A DNA stretch of 64,000 bases from Dermanyssus gallinae (Eukaryota; Arthropoda; Arachnida; Mesostigmata; Dermanyssidae): NCBI GenBank assembly GCA_003439945.1, contig QVRM01006824.1, forward strand, positions 372,001 to 436,000, read 5' to 3'. Position 1 is the stretch's first letter. Every line of letters starts with the position of its first letter. The notes under the pieces are model-generated. The model was not told the origin of the DNA. It made no database searches and worked only from the letters and a program-made list of their open reading frames with translations. The position numbers and the translations under genes were made by a program. Below are positions 10,241 through 20,640 of this stretch, piece after piece.

Positions 10241-12540
10241 TCGTATTTATTTCACTCATATTGAGTATGCATATAACATGAACAATTATACATATTATAC
10301 AATTATACACTCAGCTCCTCGCGGCATGTTATACGAAAGAGGCAGTGCAGTGATCTCTTCGCAAGGGCCAGGCAGGCAGATGCATGAAACTTCGTACACG
10401 CCTGAGAGCACAGTCGACAGACGCACTCGGTGTACTCTTCGTGGAAGCTCGTATTCGAACAAACCAGGTGATGATAGCCATGAACTATGTATCTGGTATA
10501 GACGTGGCGATTGTCACACGCAAGACCAGACCAGAGGTGAAAGGCCCTGAAAACATCCAGGTCCCTGACCTCTCGTCGGACTTGTTCAACTTTATTTTCC
10601 CATTCCGAGATAAAGCTCTCGAATGGTACTGTACGCGGCGTCTTCAACCTCAATCGAATGATCTCAACAACTGGTGCACAGCCTGACATTAGGTACACTA
10701 AACAGCTCCTTGCCCGCATTGACAGGCAAAGTACTCGCTTCATGTACATTGTAAAACACCTTTCAAGCAAACCAAAGTTTGCCCGAGTGAGGTGATCCCA
10801 TACTCTGTCAAGACCATACATCAGCGCCGGAACGACCTTGAGGTAGAAAAGCGCCCCTGCCGTCAGGACGGACAGTCGCCGGACATCGCCTATTTCTCCA
10901 TAAAGAGAAATTAGGGCTGTGCGCGCTGTCTCGACGATGTGAGCAGTGAAGGTCGTCCCAGTATAATGAAGCCGAAGCCCCAGATACCGGAAAGAGTTAA
11001 CGAATTCCAAGGATTGGCCGCCGCAACGTATAACTTCTTTAGCAGCCAATCGACCTCCTTTTCTGAATTTCATTGCCTTGGTCTTCATGGCGTTTATTTC
11101 CAGCCCTCTTGAGACAAGGAACACCTCCGCCAGAGAAGTGATGCGCTTGATGGCACCCAGGTCGTGATGAGCGACCACTATGTCATCTGCGTACATCACA
11201 ACTGTGGCTTTCTGGAACTCTTGTCGAATATAATCAACAAAATCGGCAAGCAGAAAAGTGAGGGAGACGCAGCTCAATGGGTCGCCTTGCGGGGTTCCCA
11301 CATTTTGCGTTACCTGCAACACTTCCTGCTCACCTTGTACCAGTAAGGTGTCCTCATCAAAGAAACTGGAAATTACGCTCAGAAGAGAGCCACCAACTCC
11401 TGCGTATCGGAATGCTTCACCAGGAGATCTCGAGGTGCTTTGTCGAAAGCCTTGACGCAGTCTATAAGGACTGCATACAAATGGCCTCCGGGCTTTGCCA
11501 CAGCTCGCTCTATCTCTGACTGAAGCACATGGATTGCATCACGCGTTCCTCGACCTCTTCGAAAGCCGAATTGCTCCAGTGGAAGGGTCTGGTCGACAAC
11601 GTACTCGATCCGTTTTATAACCAATTTGCAGAAGATCTTCTTCAGCGTCCTTTCAGACGCTATACCGCGGTATAAGTTTGGGTCTCGTCTGTCATTACCA
11701 TGCTTATCCTTAAATAAAAGAGAAAGCCTGGCAATATGTCAGGCTCCTGGCATTTGTCCCCTCTTCATGATCTCGTTGAAGAAATCACAAAGATGGTTTG
11801 CCAAAAGTGGCTCAGGCTGCACCCAGTGCTCATAGTACACTTGGTCTGGCCCCGCACTCTTTCCTCTCGGAAGAGAGTGCAGAACCTGACTTACTTCTTC
11901 TACCTCAAAGGGCAGATTCATAGTATCCTGCTCCAATGTGAGCGGGTGCTCAATCATTGGAGCCAGGCGTACCGTCTCGCGGTTATATAGAAGACCGGTC
12001 AGGTGACTCGTTACCTGTTCGTCGCTGAGCAGGTGGCTCGCCCCCCTACGAGGCCGTACGACGTAGGCTGAGGGCTTGCGCTCCGCTCTTTCGAGCAGTC
12101 AGATTTCCTCCCGCCTAGCGTATTCACGCTTGTGGTCAAGGCATAGCTTTATGTAAGCTTTTCTACTATTGAAGTAGTCAAGCCTGCGTCTGGCTAGCAG
12201 CTGTGGTGGTGCCTTTACCCTCGCTTGGCGCAAAAGCTCGAGCACCCCACGGTGGGCGAGATAGCAAGCCTGAGAAAACCACTGTCGTGATCTCTTCTGC
12301 CCCGGTCTCTTCCACCTGACTGCACTTCTCATCGTTCTCTCTAGCAGTTCACAACAAGTATCCACATCACAGCCCACCTCGAGGCTATCAACCTCTAATA
12401 GTGAAAGGTCAACACGCCTCGTGGCAACCAGGTGTGGGTCGCCTTGCTGCTTAAACCAGATATCTGGAATATTTGCGACTGCTGACACCGGTAGGTTCAT
12501 TCTCCGATTAGTTATATTACAAAGTGCAGGCGCTTGTGCC
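10240..12540 (-). pseudogene. Non-LTR retrotransposon with APE-type layout (RT plus C-terminal Cys/His domain), longest copy
   Basis: Frames on the minus strand add up to most of a LINE ORF2. From 5' to 3' they are: a basic linker typical after an APE endonuclease (WFSQACYLAHRGVLELLRQA and LDHKREYARRE, 12,100-12,520); RT block PRGKSAGPDQVYYEHW (near 11,880); GFRRGRGTRDAIHVLQ and AVLIDCVKAFDKAPRDLL (11,380-11,600); GTPQGDPLSC and catalytic YADDIVVAH (11,150-11,300); then thumb and a C-terminal domain with RHVYTRYIVHGYHHLVC and C-x11-C-x-C-x2-C-x3-C-x3-H-x3-C (about 10,370-10,480). The final part (10,303-11,322) is one uninterrupted frame of 339 codons. Upstream parts are in shifted frames, so the copy is dead. 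The endonuclease catalytic core is absent: the sequence changes to the opposite-strand mariner near 12,500-12,550. The 3' untranslated region is short and has AATAAAT near 10,240. I cannot assign a named LINE clade. Confidence 0.88.
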
Positions 12541-12552
12541 ACGTGTATCGTG

Positions 12553-13623
12553 ATGGACCGGTTCACAAATGCCGAGAAAGCTGACATGCATTTTATGTAT
12601 GGTAAAGCACACGGTAACGCAAGTCTTGCACATCGGTTGTACGCAGAGCGTTTCCCAAATTGACGGATACCTGGCAGGAAAATGTTTCCTTTGCTCTGCG
12701 AAACTGGATCATTTCAAGGCCGTCAATACGAAGCGGGACGACCGCGGACAGTGAGAAGCCCAAATACGGAGGACCATATTGTTGAGCAAGTAATTGCGCG
12801 TCCTTCTGCAAGCATTAGGCAGGTGGCTAGAAGTGTCGGTGTAAGTCGTACCACTACTGTTCACAGGGTGCTAAATGAATCAGGGCTACACCCATACCGG
12901 CTGCAGCGAGTTCAAGCCTTGCGGGATTCTGATTACCAGCCACGCATTCATTACTGTCGCTGGTTTCTGCAACAAGCCGCGGCCGATGTGGAATTTCCTG
13001 CTTTTGTTCTTTTCACCGACGAAGCGACCTTCACGCAAGATGGTGCGTTCAACGCACACATTGCGCATTGGTGGTCTACGGAGAACCCGCATATGACCCG
13101 CCCGCATAGACACCAGCATCGGTTCTCCGTGAATGTCTGGGCTGGCATTTTGGGCAACTATCCTTTCGGACCTCATATAGTTCCAGATAAATTGAATGGA
13201 TCAACATACAACCTGTTTCTGAGCACAACCCTGCGAGAACATTTGGCAAACATTCCACAGAGTGTTCGATCGAGAATGTAGTTCCAGCACGATGGTGCTC
13301 CAGCACACAACGCCCTCTCGGTACGGAATTATCTGGATGATACGTTTGCTAATCGCTGGATTGGCCGAGGCGGTCCACAAGCTTGGCCGCCGCGATCGCC
13401 TGATCTGTCCAGTCTTGATTTTTTCCTTTGGGACCACCTAAAGGATCTAGTCTATGCAACTCCCGTTGAGTCTCCTATGGATCTGATCGGCAGAATAGTA
13501 ACTGCTGGTGGAACCATTCGGGAGACGCCTGGAATCTTTGAACGCGTGCAATGCGAGCTTTGCCATCGATACCGAATGTGCTTATTGGCTGGCGGGCATT
13601 TGTTCGAGCAATATTTAAAATAA
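12553..13623 (+). pseudogene. Tc1/mariner superfamily transposase, DD41D type, two in-frame stops
   Basis: From the ATG at 12,553 one reading frame runs 356 codons to TAA at 13,621, a normal length for this superfamily. It is broken by TGA at 12,661 and TAG at 13,279. Order of parts: an N-terminal helix-turn-helix region (MDRFTNAEKADMHFMYGKAH); a second HTH (SIRQVARSVGVSRTTTVHRV); and a DDE domain with first Asp in LFTDEATF, second in HDGAPAH and third in SPDLSSLDFFLW. I count 41 residues between the second and third Asp, hence DD41D, a spacing reported for the rosa-type branch. The linker WIGRGGPQAWPPRSPDL is intact. Both stops look like single-base changes (an Arg or similar codon to TGA; Trp to TAG). 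The three catalytic Asp codons survive. Confidence 0.92.
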
Positions 13624-14201
13624 AATAAATATTTGTTTGAGCTTCTACAGGTTTGGCGAGTGACTTGATTGACAAAGAAGGCGAATATAGTAGCTGCATG
13701 TGTGCACTCACACACGATATGGCCCTAGGTAGATTTGAGTTACTCTGCAACCACGGACGCCAGCTCTTCCAATTTGGTACCAAAATGATTTACTAGAAAT
13801 GCACGTTCTCTCGACGTATTAGTTTTGCACGCGTAATGGAAAATTTTTGAGAACCTGGGCGTTAAAGTTTAAACATGCAAAAGTGAAATTATAATTTTGC
13901 AATCTCTTCTTAATATCACAATAGTCATTGCGCTCGCTTAGGTCAGGTATAGTTTTTAAAAAATTTAGAACTTTCTCCCGAATGGTGTGCTCGGTTTTTC
14001 AATTGAAGAATGCGTTCTCTCACAATCGTGCATTTTGCAAACGTATGTCGGAACAGCCCCCCCCCCTAAAATAACAATTAAAACAAATTATCTCACTCCT
14101 ATACGGAGCATTTCCGCTCCCCCTTTCCATTGGCAAAAATGATTTTCTCACCGAGTTTGACCATAATCTAGCGTTTTAGACACACAAATAGGAACACCCT
14201 G
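13624..14201 (+). mobile_element. Mariner 3' untranslated region and terminal inverted repeat
   Basis: Follows the transposase stop and ends ...GGAACACCCTG at a TA (14,202-14,203). It is near-identical to the inverse complement of 9,036-9,600. The matching 5' terminal repeat expected just upstream of the transposase (about 12,400-12,550) is not present. That place is taken by LINE sequence. Confidence 0.88.
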
Positions 14202-14203
14202 TA

Positions 14204-14900
14204 TAGAAAACAGGCAATCTTGCTTGTTCGGGTGTGTACTTTTGCGGTGTGCGTATTTTCTAAAAAAAGTGACCTGCAAAGTCTTATATACGGATCAAAC
14301 GACTTTGAATTCCAGGGAAAACGGACTTAACACAAATAGTGCTTATTTTTAAATGGTTCTGTAATAAATTAGCTAGATAAGATGGATGCTGAGGTTGTGT
14401 GACTAATACATGTGAGCAAATATATCAATGTCTTGAGATTATGCAAATGCCTCCAATTATAATTTCATCATAAATACACAAATCTAAAGGCAGCAGTATA
14501 AATAACGGGGATCGCAGTTTAATAAGCAATGCAGTAGTGCATTTGTTGAATGGCATCTACGCTCACTCTCAAGACAATCGAAAGGCCACGAGGGTGGTAT
14601 AAGTGACTTACAGCTTACAGCTACGTGGGTGCGACTTCATATTAATACAAGTGGTAAACATTCACCGTATATATATATATATATATATTCTGGTATGGAG
14701 GATAAGCAGCCATAAGCGTAGCGTGTTATTTTCAAAGCTACAGGAGCCCTTTCCGTGCCTTACTCATATCAGAAGAACTCAAGACAAGAGTCGTAGCCGT
14801 GGCTAATACGGCTGTCGTTGTCCGAAACTTTATAGCACACCAACACAAGCCTTGTATCGACAAACTGGCAAGATCACGTCAGCCGCACTGCGCCCTCAAT
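14204..14900. other. No gene seen; contains (TA)n at 14,668-14,688
   Basis: AT-rich unique sequence right of the composite element. The short frame at 14,603-14,806 is driven partly by the TA tract. Confidence 0.6.
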
Positions 14901-15530
14901 CTGTCTCTCCTTCTCTTTCCGTCTCGTTCACTTTCTTTCCATCTCTTCCTTTGCTCCCCCTTCTCTCTCTCTCTCTCTCTCTCGCACACACACTCTCTCG
15001 TTCGGTGTTCCTGAAATCTATCCTGGAGGAACTCTTATCTCTCAATCAGTGTCCCCAGGGCATCCACTCGAGTTGCTGCACCAGCTTCAGCTACTCCTGC
15101 TGGGAGTGAAACAGCACCTCGCGGGAAGCCGTCGCCACCGCCAGCTCATGAGCACCCGCGACCAGATTCGAATCCGCCCACAGAGCGCGCCTGCCTACGA
15201 AGAGTCGTCGTCGTTGTCGTTGTCGTTGCCTGCTGGACCAGCCGCACCGCGGCTACCGCCACTACCTACCCTTAGCAGCAGTGTATGTAGACGGTGCAGA
15301 CGGCATATCATGTCATACACCCATACACATACGCTTGCATGTACGAGTATGTATGTATATTTGCGTTGGGTTCGTCATGTTTCTTCACTGCCGTTGTCTG
15401 GATGTCTGTGTGTGTGTGTGTGTGTGTGCATTGGGCTCGTCATGTTTCTGCGCTATCGTGATATGTATATCTGCTGCTGCTGCTGCTGCTGCAATGACAC
15501 TAAGACAGACCGACAGACAGACATACGGTA
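14900..15530. repeat. Simple-sequence island: (CT)n, (GT)n, (CTG)n
   Basis: A CT tract at about 14,960-14,984, (GT)n at about 15,408-15,429 and (CTG)n at about 15,471-15,492 sit in GC-richer surroundings. Overlapping frames of 140-160 codons are repeat-driven (runs of Cys, Ser and Leu). No promoter element can be demonstrated. Confidence 0.75.
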
Positions 15531-15961
15531 GTATTAGTGGTGGTATCACGACTTGTGATGTTGGAGGGAGTAGAGAAGCAGGCCTCCCTCAACTCCACTC
15601 AGTCTCGCTCCCCCTCCCCCCCCATTATGTTCGCCTTCCCTCTTCAGCAAGCAAGGAGTATTGCGATGTCAAATGTGACACCGTTGCTCTTCAGTGTTCT
15701 TGAACGCCTCAGAAGCAGCATCCGATGTATGCGAGTATCTAGGCGAGTGTATGAGTGTACGGCGATGGTAGAGGGATAGCCGCTGCAAGACTAGACACGC
15801 GTCAATGATACGGGGCTCTGTTTAGATAGGAGATTGTTGTGGAAACTTGCTTAACGGGAAGAACCTGTACGGGAGATAGGCGGACGGGAGCGCATAGACG
15901 AGAGACTGAATGAATGAGTCGTTCACTTTCGGGCGTGCGTAGTTGCTAGTCACGGGCTCAC

Positions 15962-16249
15962 GTTTGTCCAGGTGATATCGAAGCGAGGGGTAGGTAGCAC
16001 GAGGACGCCCTCATCAACCCCCTCATTGACATATGCACTACCGTTGAAAGTGCTCGTGGGCGGTAGCAGGCCACACCGGCCAACAGCGACACCGGCAGGT
16101 GCGTGAAAGCCAACCTCACGAACATTCTCAAAGAGAACTTCAGATCTAGAACCGACCCAGTAGAGAGTGGTGATCATGACACAAAAAATGCGACAAAACC
16201 AACAACACAAGCAATCTAGATAACCTGTTTCGCTTAGATATGAATACAT
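15962..16249 (-). CDS. Calx: Sodium/calcium exchanger, exon A (N-terminal extracellular segment; start uncertain)
   Basis: On the minus strand an open frame ends ...PTPRFDITWTN at a GTGAGC donor (GT at 15,961-15,960). It is in phase 0 and so compatible with the exon beginning LTMNDTS at 5,728. Joining them creates an NLT glycosylation sequon. The frame contains FNGSAYVNEG (another sequon) and a Cys before GLLPP, as expected for the glycosylated outer N-terminus of an exchanger. From Met at 16,249 it begins with a Cys-rich hydrophobic run (LDCLCCWFCRIFCVMITTLY) that could be a signal peptide. The same bases are pyrimidine-rich and end in TTCTAG near 16,147, so they could instead be an intron acceptor with the start codon further upstream. 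Assignment rests on phase, donor and context, because this region is poorly conserved in the family. Confidence 0.55.
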
Positions 16250-16519
16250 CTCTCTTTTCTTACGATGGACGGCTACTTGAAAAGAGAGAAGACTAGTGTG
16301 CCGGTAAGCAAGATTGTAAAGACCAACAAAAATAGAGTGGATAAATCAGTAGAGGAAGATCAATTTCAATATAACTCTAAAAATGCAGATCAGGCTATTA
16401 ATTAAGTAACTAATTAGTTAGAATGACTCAATTAATCCTTATAAACAAAAAAAAACATTTAAAGGCTAAACAAAATGCGTTAGAATTTGTCATACTAGTC
16501 ATTGTTGTCATACCATTGC

Positions 16520-16765
16520 ACTAGTCATTGTTGTCATTTATCAGGATATCGCCAGTTCGAACCCTGTTGTTGATAGAATTTTCCTTGAGCGATGTTCATT
16601 GCGAATAGATGATAAACCTACCACTGAGAGTCAGCGGCCATACTGCCACAAGGACTGTTGGAAAATCCTAGATTGCCACACATCATTTAGCCCTCGGTAC
16701 TCGACGACGGATGATGGTCTAGAATTAAAACAACCTCCTTAAAAATATTTTTTTTATTCTAGTCT
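16520..16765 (+). repeat. tRNA-derived SINE, copy 2
   Basis: Shares with the 6.45-kb copy a B-box-like AGTTCGAACCC (about 16,554-16,564), GTTGTTGAT, then GAATTTTC(C/T)TTGAGCGATG, TCAGCGGCC, GGACTGTTGG, GATGGTCTAGAATT and the ACAACCTCCTTAAAAATATTT end. The A-box part is lost or degraded. A 16-base direct repeat (CTAGTCATTGTTGTCA) occurs twice just upstream (16,495-16,535). It lies about 270 bases upstream of the NCX N-terminal exon. Confidence 0.83.
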
Positions 16766-16769
16766 ATCT

Positions 16770-17680
16770 TATTTTCAGAGTAACCGCGTACTACAGAGGT
16801 TTATTTTAATAATCGTCTTCATAAACCAGAATCTGTTCTCCTATGCAGGCACGCCATAGTGAAACCTAAAAGTGCTACGTATCTACGAGTATCTTTGCCG
16901 CTCGCAATGGGTGCAACAGACTCAGAGCAGTGACATTCATGTCCGAGTCCCGTAATCATGACGATGATAATACAGTGTATGATGAAATCTTGCAACAAGG
17001 CGCCTGGCCTTGTAAGGCATGCATGATCCATACCACGCTGATCCATGAGCAAAGCAACTGCCATGCTGGACGTGGGTGTTCCGGGTGTTAGACGAATGTT
17101 GCTTTGCTCTGCCTTGTCTTGAGCATTTTCGATTGCAATGTAAGGCACGTATGAAATAAGCTCATATATGTACGTGGTAAGGATGTTATTTGTTTACGTT
17201 TGCTTTGGCTAAGAACTATGCATGGACAGTTAATGACAATAATTTAAATCGGCTAAGCGGGCAGCTCGTCGCAGTCCTCGACATGATCGGTACACATAGT
17301 AATGTGCAGGCTACAGCTACAACAACAACAACATTAACAACAACCATGTTGCGAACGTATGGTGGTTGCGTTAGACGAGAGCCCGCTGAGAAAGTGCTGG
17401 CCAGACGATCTGCGTCATGTCGCGCGTCAGGAGGGCCGCGGAGAACGCGGGCCGGAGGACCGTGGGCTTTTTTGATCGAATGACGAACACTGTTAGCCAC
17501 GTGGAGCGGCAACATTACAAGAGGAAGGAGGCAAAATGGAATGATGCAGCTTAACAGAGAAGAGGGAGAGGGGTCGAATCCCCGTCCGAACCCTACGACG
17601 CCGCGGTTGCTACTGGTGCCGCTCAAAGTGGTCGGTCGCATCCCCCGTTGCGCAAACTGAGTTAGCCAGCCGGCAGCTTT
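16770..17680. other. No gene seen upstream of the NCX N-terminal exon
   Basis: Mixed-composition sequence. Frames of about 100-140 codons on both strands (for example 17,216-17,641 minus) overlap one another, have no recognisable domain and look like chance. Confidence 0.5.
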
Positions 17681-18110
17681 CGAACCCGCCGGTCGTATAG
17701 AACTCTCTCTCTTTCTCTGTTCAATCCTGAACTCACAGCTTGAGCTTCTTTTCCCTTCGAGGCAATCTGCCCGTGGCTACGATCGGCCACCACGACCACC
17801 AGCTGTACAACTATTACTACGTATTACGACCTTTACTTCTACTGGACTAGCCGCCAACATGATCATGATAATGGTAACGATGGCGGGGGTGCGGGTGGCG
17901 AACGGGGGGGAGGGGGTAGGACTGATGAGATTGAGTAACTGCAAACTGCACATCGCTCAAGCCTGTCGGTCGCGCCCCAGCTTACAGTTCTCTCAGTGTT
18001 CAGTTTCGCACTCTTCTCCCGCCTCCGTTCTGCTTCCCCCTTCGTTGTTTCTCCCTCTCTCCCTTCTCTAGCTCTCTCTCTCTCTCTCTCTGTTGCTTGT
18101 CTGCCTTTTC
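17680..18110. repeat. Simple-sequence island with CT tracts
   Basis: CT-rich runs at about 17,700-17,720 and 18,030-18,092 plus a G-run near 17,900. Repeat-driven frames only. Confidence 0.6.
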
Positions 18111-19980
18111 TATAGCTGTTCTAGGTCGCTCGTTCTCCATGCTTGTACGCGTATGCGCTGTCAGGCCTGTGACCAAAAAGCAGAACTCACGCTGGGTGGA
18201 TGGGCAGTGGAAGCAGCAGTAGCAGCAGCAGTCCCGGTGCTCCACTGAACCGCACGGCAGTGCCTGCCAAGCACTAGTGCGGCATTGTTCGAGGCATATG
18301 GCGTTACAGCCAATGGCGCCCACTAGGGTTGACGCGGGGTCGGGTTGGGGTTATGGCCATTTGCCACTGGGGCGACCCGGAGGCACTTGTTCCACCGGCG
18401 CCCGCAGCTTCACTACCGTCCGTCACCTGCCCGAGCGAAGGCGTGGCACCAAGGTAGAGCCCACAACCCCCTGCCAGCCGTCCAGCCAGGCAGATGGGTG
18501 TCTCGGGTCAGACACGCACGCACGAACACACACAAACACACACTTTGGCAGAGAAGCATTCACATCCATTATTAAGTTGGCAAATTTCATTTTATCCCCT
18601 ACGTCGCCCTTTGCACGCAAAGTGCCCGCTACTCCGATGGTGCAGAGTGCATGTCAAATGAGAGCATGGCGCAACGAAGAAACATACGTGACGAAGACGC
18701 TTTGATTCAGCATTGGCAGGTAGACCCGTATTTCTGACAAAGATCAGCCGAAAATGTGCAATGACACGATTGTGCATGTAGGCAGTCCTTACATTTTAGA
18801 AATGATAAACGACTATCGTAACGATCCGCTTTTATTTAAAGCTTAGTTGTTAATACTTCTGTTCTACCAAAATGCGTGCAATATCGGAAAAATCACATCG
18901 CGCCACTGTGCAATACGAAAATGTTAAATCAGACAAGTTATTCCATCGTCAGTAAGAAACTTTCTTCCGCCTGTAACGGCATATTTCTGGCACTAGTGTT
19001 TATACAGGCAGAGCTCAAAATATTTAAGTTGTGCCGTGGTTGTCCAGGGTTGAATATTTGTCTACTCACTGGCCCTTTGGATACACGAGCCTCACATCTA
19101 TGCGTATGTACAACGCGTGAACGGGTTGTGATGGCCAGTCCCCGAATGACATTGAATTACGAAAATATGCAAATGGGACTAATAGTAGTAATTCAAATCA
19201 ATCTTCTGTTAATTCAGTAGAAACATTCGGCGAAGTTCGAGTTAAAGACTGCCGTGTTACGTGTTGCGTGCCTCAAGTTGAATGAACGCTATCAAGCTTA
19301 GTACTTGAGTCCTGAAAACCTATCGATAGACAAAACGGTAATTAACAGTAGCTACGTGTACCGCCGTTTAGTAATTATCAAATTATGTGTGGACGTGTGT
19401 CTATGAGCCAGAATGAGTACACACATTCATTTAGTGAATTGATGTATAGTTGTATTGGCAACAATCGTGGCTGACACTGGCAATTAGTTCCGATAACGAG
19501 TAGGATTATAAACAGGCCAATACATATCGTATTGTTTATTTCGCAATAATTTTGCATTTCAAAACAGGCCAATAGAGCTCTCCAAACGAGCTGCGGTTTG
19601 TTCGCCAGTTATAAGCCTTAGAAGCTCCGATTCAGGCTCCATTCTGCTATCAGGCCAGATCAGCGTGGTTACTAGGAGGAACACAAATCACCTCGATTCG
19701 TCGTTCTTATCGGCTGAACCCTACCTATTAGCTCCTATCTATCAGTCAAACTTGTACATGATCAATGTCATCAGCGCGGAGAGGCAAACAGTAGCCATCG
19801 GTTGCGCGAACCTGTGTGGTGTGCTATTCGAGCTTCCTACCAAAGTAATCTGCTTCCACATATCTAGCAGATATCGCCGACTTCACTAACTACACATGTC
19901 TAACGATCCTTCTAGCAGCCGCCATGCGGCTCAACATGAGGTGCAATGCCAGATATGTCAGTGTATCTTTGTGCGGTGGC
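18110..19980. other. No gene seen
   Basis: Contains (CA)n-like sequence near 18,510-18,545. A 20-base segment at about 19,541-19,560 (GCAATAATTTTGCATTTCAA) matches the 3' end of the LINE copy at 8,431-8,450 with one difference, so a short LINE-tail remnant is possible. Nothing else is recognisable. Confidence 0.4.
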
Positions 19981-20640
19981 TGTGAGACGGCGTCGTTTGG
20001 TTTTGTACCTACGACGGAGTGGTCGTCGCAGCTCAGCCCCGGCGTTGCTGCTGTTGTTATTGCTGCTGCTGCTACTGATGATGTCGCCGTTTCCACATCC
20101 ACCTGCGGGGCTGGTGCTGCGGACGGCGGTGTAACCTAAGCCCGTCGCCAGGTAGAGCTACCACCACATGTCGCAGGGTCCGTCTGCCACTCAAACAAAC
20201 TCAATCAAACTTGGAGCTTGTCTTTCCCGTCTCGTTTGTCCTTCTAAGCCATCCGTTCCGTATCTATTTTCCTCTTTCTCAATCTCTCGTTCGCTCGCTT
20301 GCTTTCGCTCTCTCTCTCTCTCTCGGTGTTCCCCTCGGGTTTGTTGTTCGGTCGATTCGGGCGTTCCGAACTATATACCTGACCCGTCATTCCATCGTCA
20401 CTAGCTGGTTTTTCCCTACGCGGCCATTGCTACTACGACAACTACTCGCTCTCTCTCTGCTCCTTTTGCTACCCCCCCTTCATGTTTTCGCCGGTTCGTC
20501 TTCCTCTCCCGCGCGCCCTCTGTTCCTATGTGTTAGGCGTACTTCGGTTATTTCTCCTACGAGGCACGATTCGACGGCATCCGCCAGAGTTCGGGGGCGC
20601 GGGCGGGACGGGGGACGGAGGGGTGCGCCATCTGAATAGT
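19980..20640. repeat. GC-rich simple-sequence island
   Basis: CTG-type triplets near 20,045-20,080, CT tracts near 20,308-20,325 and GC-rich sequence up to 20,640. Several overlapping frames of 70-142 codons show Ser/Leu/Ala-biased composition. I do not call them genes. Confidence 0.7.

Larger units (their letters stand above)
9036..14201. mobile_element. Composite unit bounded by inverted mariner ends
   Basis: Both outer ends are the same mariner terminus facing outward: CAGGGTGTTCC at 9,036 and GGAACACCCTG ending at 14,201. Each end is flanked by TA (9,034-9,035 and 14,202-14,203), the normal mariner target duplication. Between the two ~620-bp inverted arms lie an unassigned segment (9,661-10,240), a LINE piece and the transposase gene. 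The arrangement is what a single transposition of the whole 5.2 kb would leave. It could equally arise from two independent insertions plus a deletion of the second element's 5' end. Confidence 0.55.
5729..15961 (-). other. Proposed 10.2-kb NCX intron carrying SINE, LINE and mariner insertions
   Basis: If the exons ending at 15,962 and starting at 5,728 are joined, this is one intron with donor GTGAGC. It contains the SINE at 6,448, the LINE tail at 8,425-8,886, the composite mariner unit at 9,036-14,201 and a simple-sequence island near 15 kb. The stretch 6,750-8,390 is AT-rich with no recognised element except one short coding-like frame at 8,156-8,341. Confidence 0.6.

Noticed and set aside
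15160..15182. B-box-like GATTCGAATCC
   Set aside because: No A box at a usable distance and no cloverleaf.
17565..17585. T-arm/B-box-like GGGGTCGAATCCCC
   Set aside because: No A box or foldable tRNA upstream; treated as a chance palindrome.
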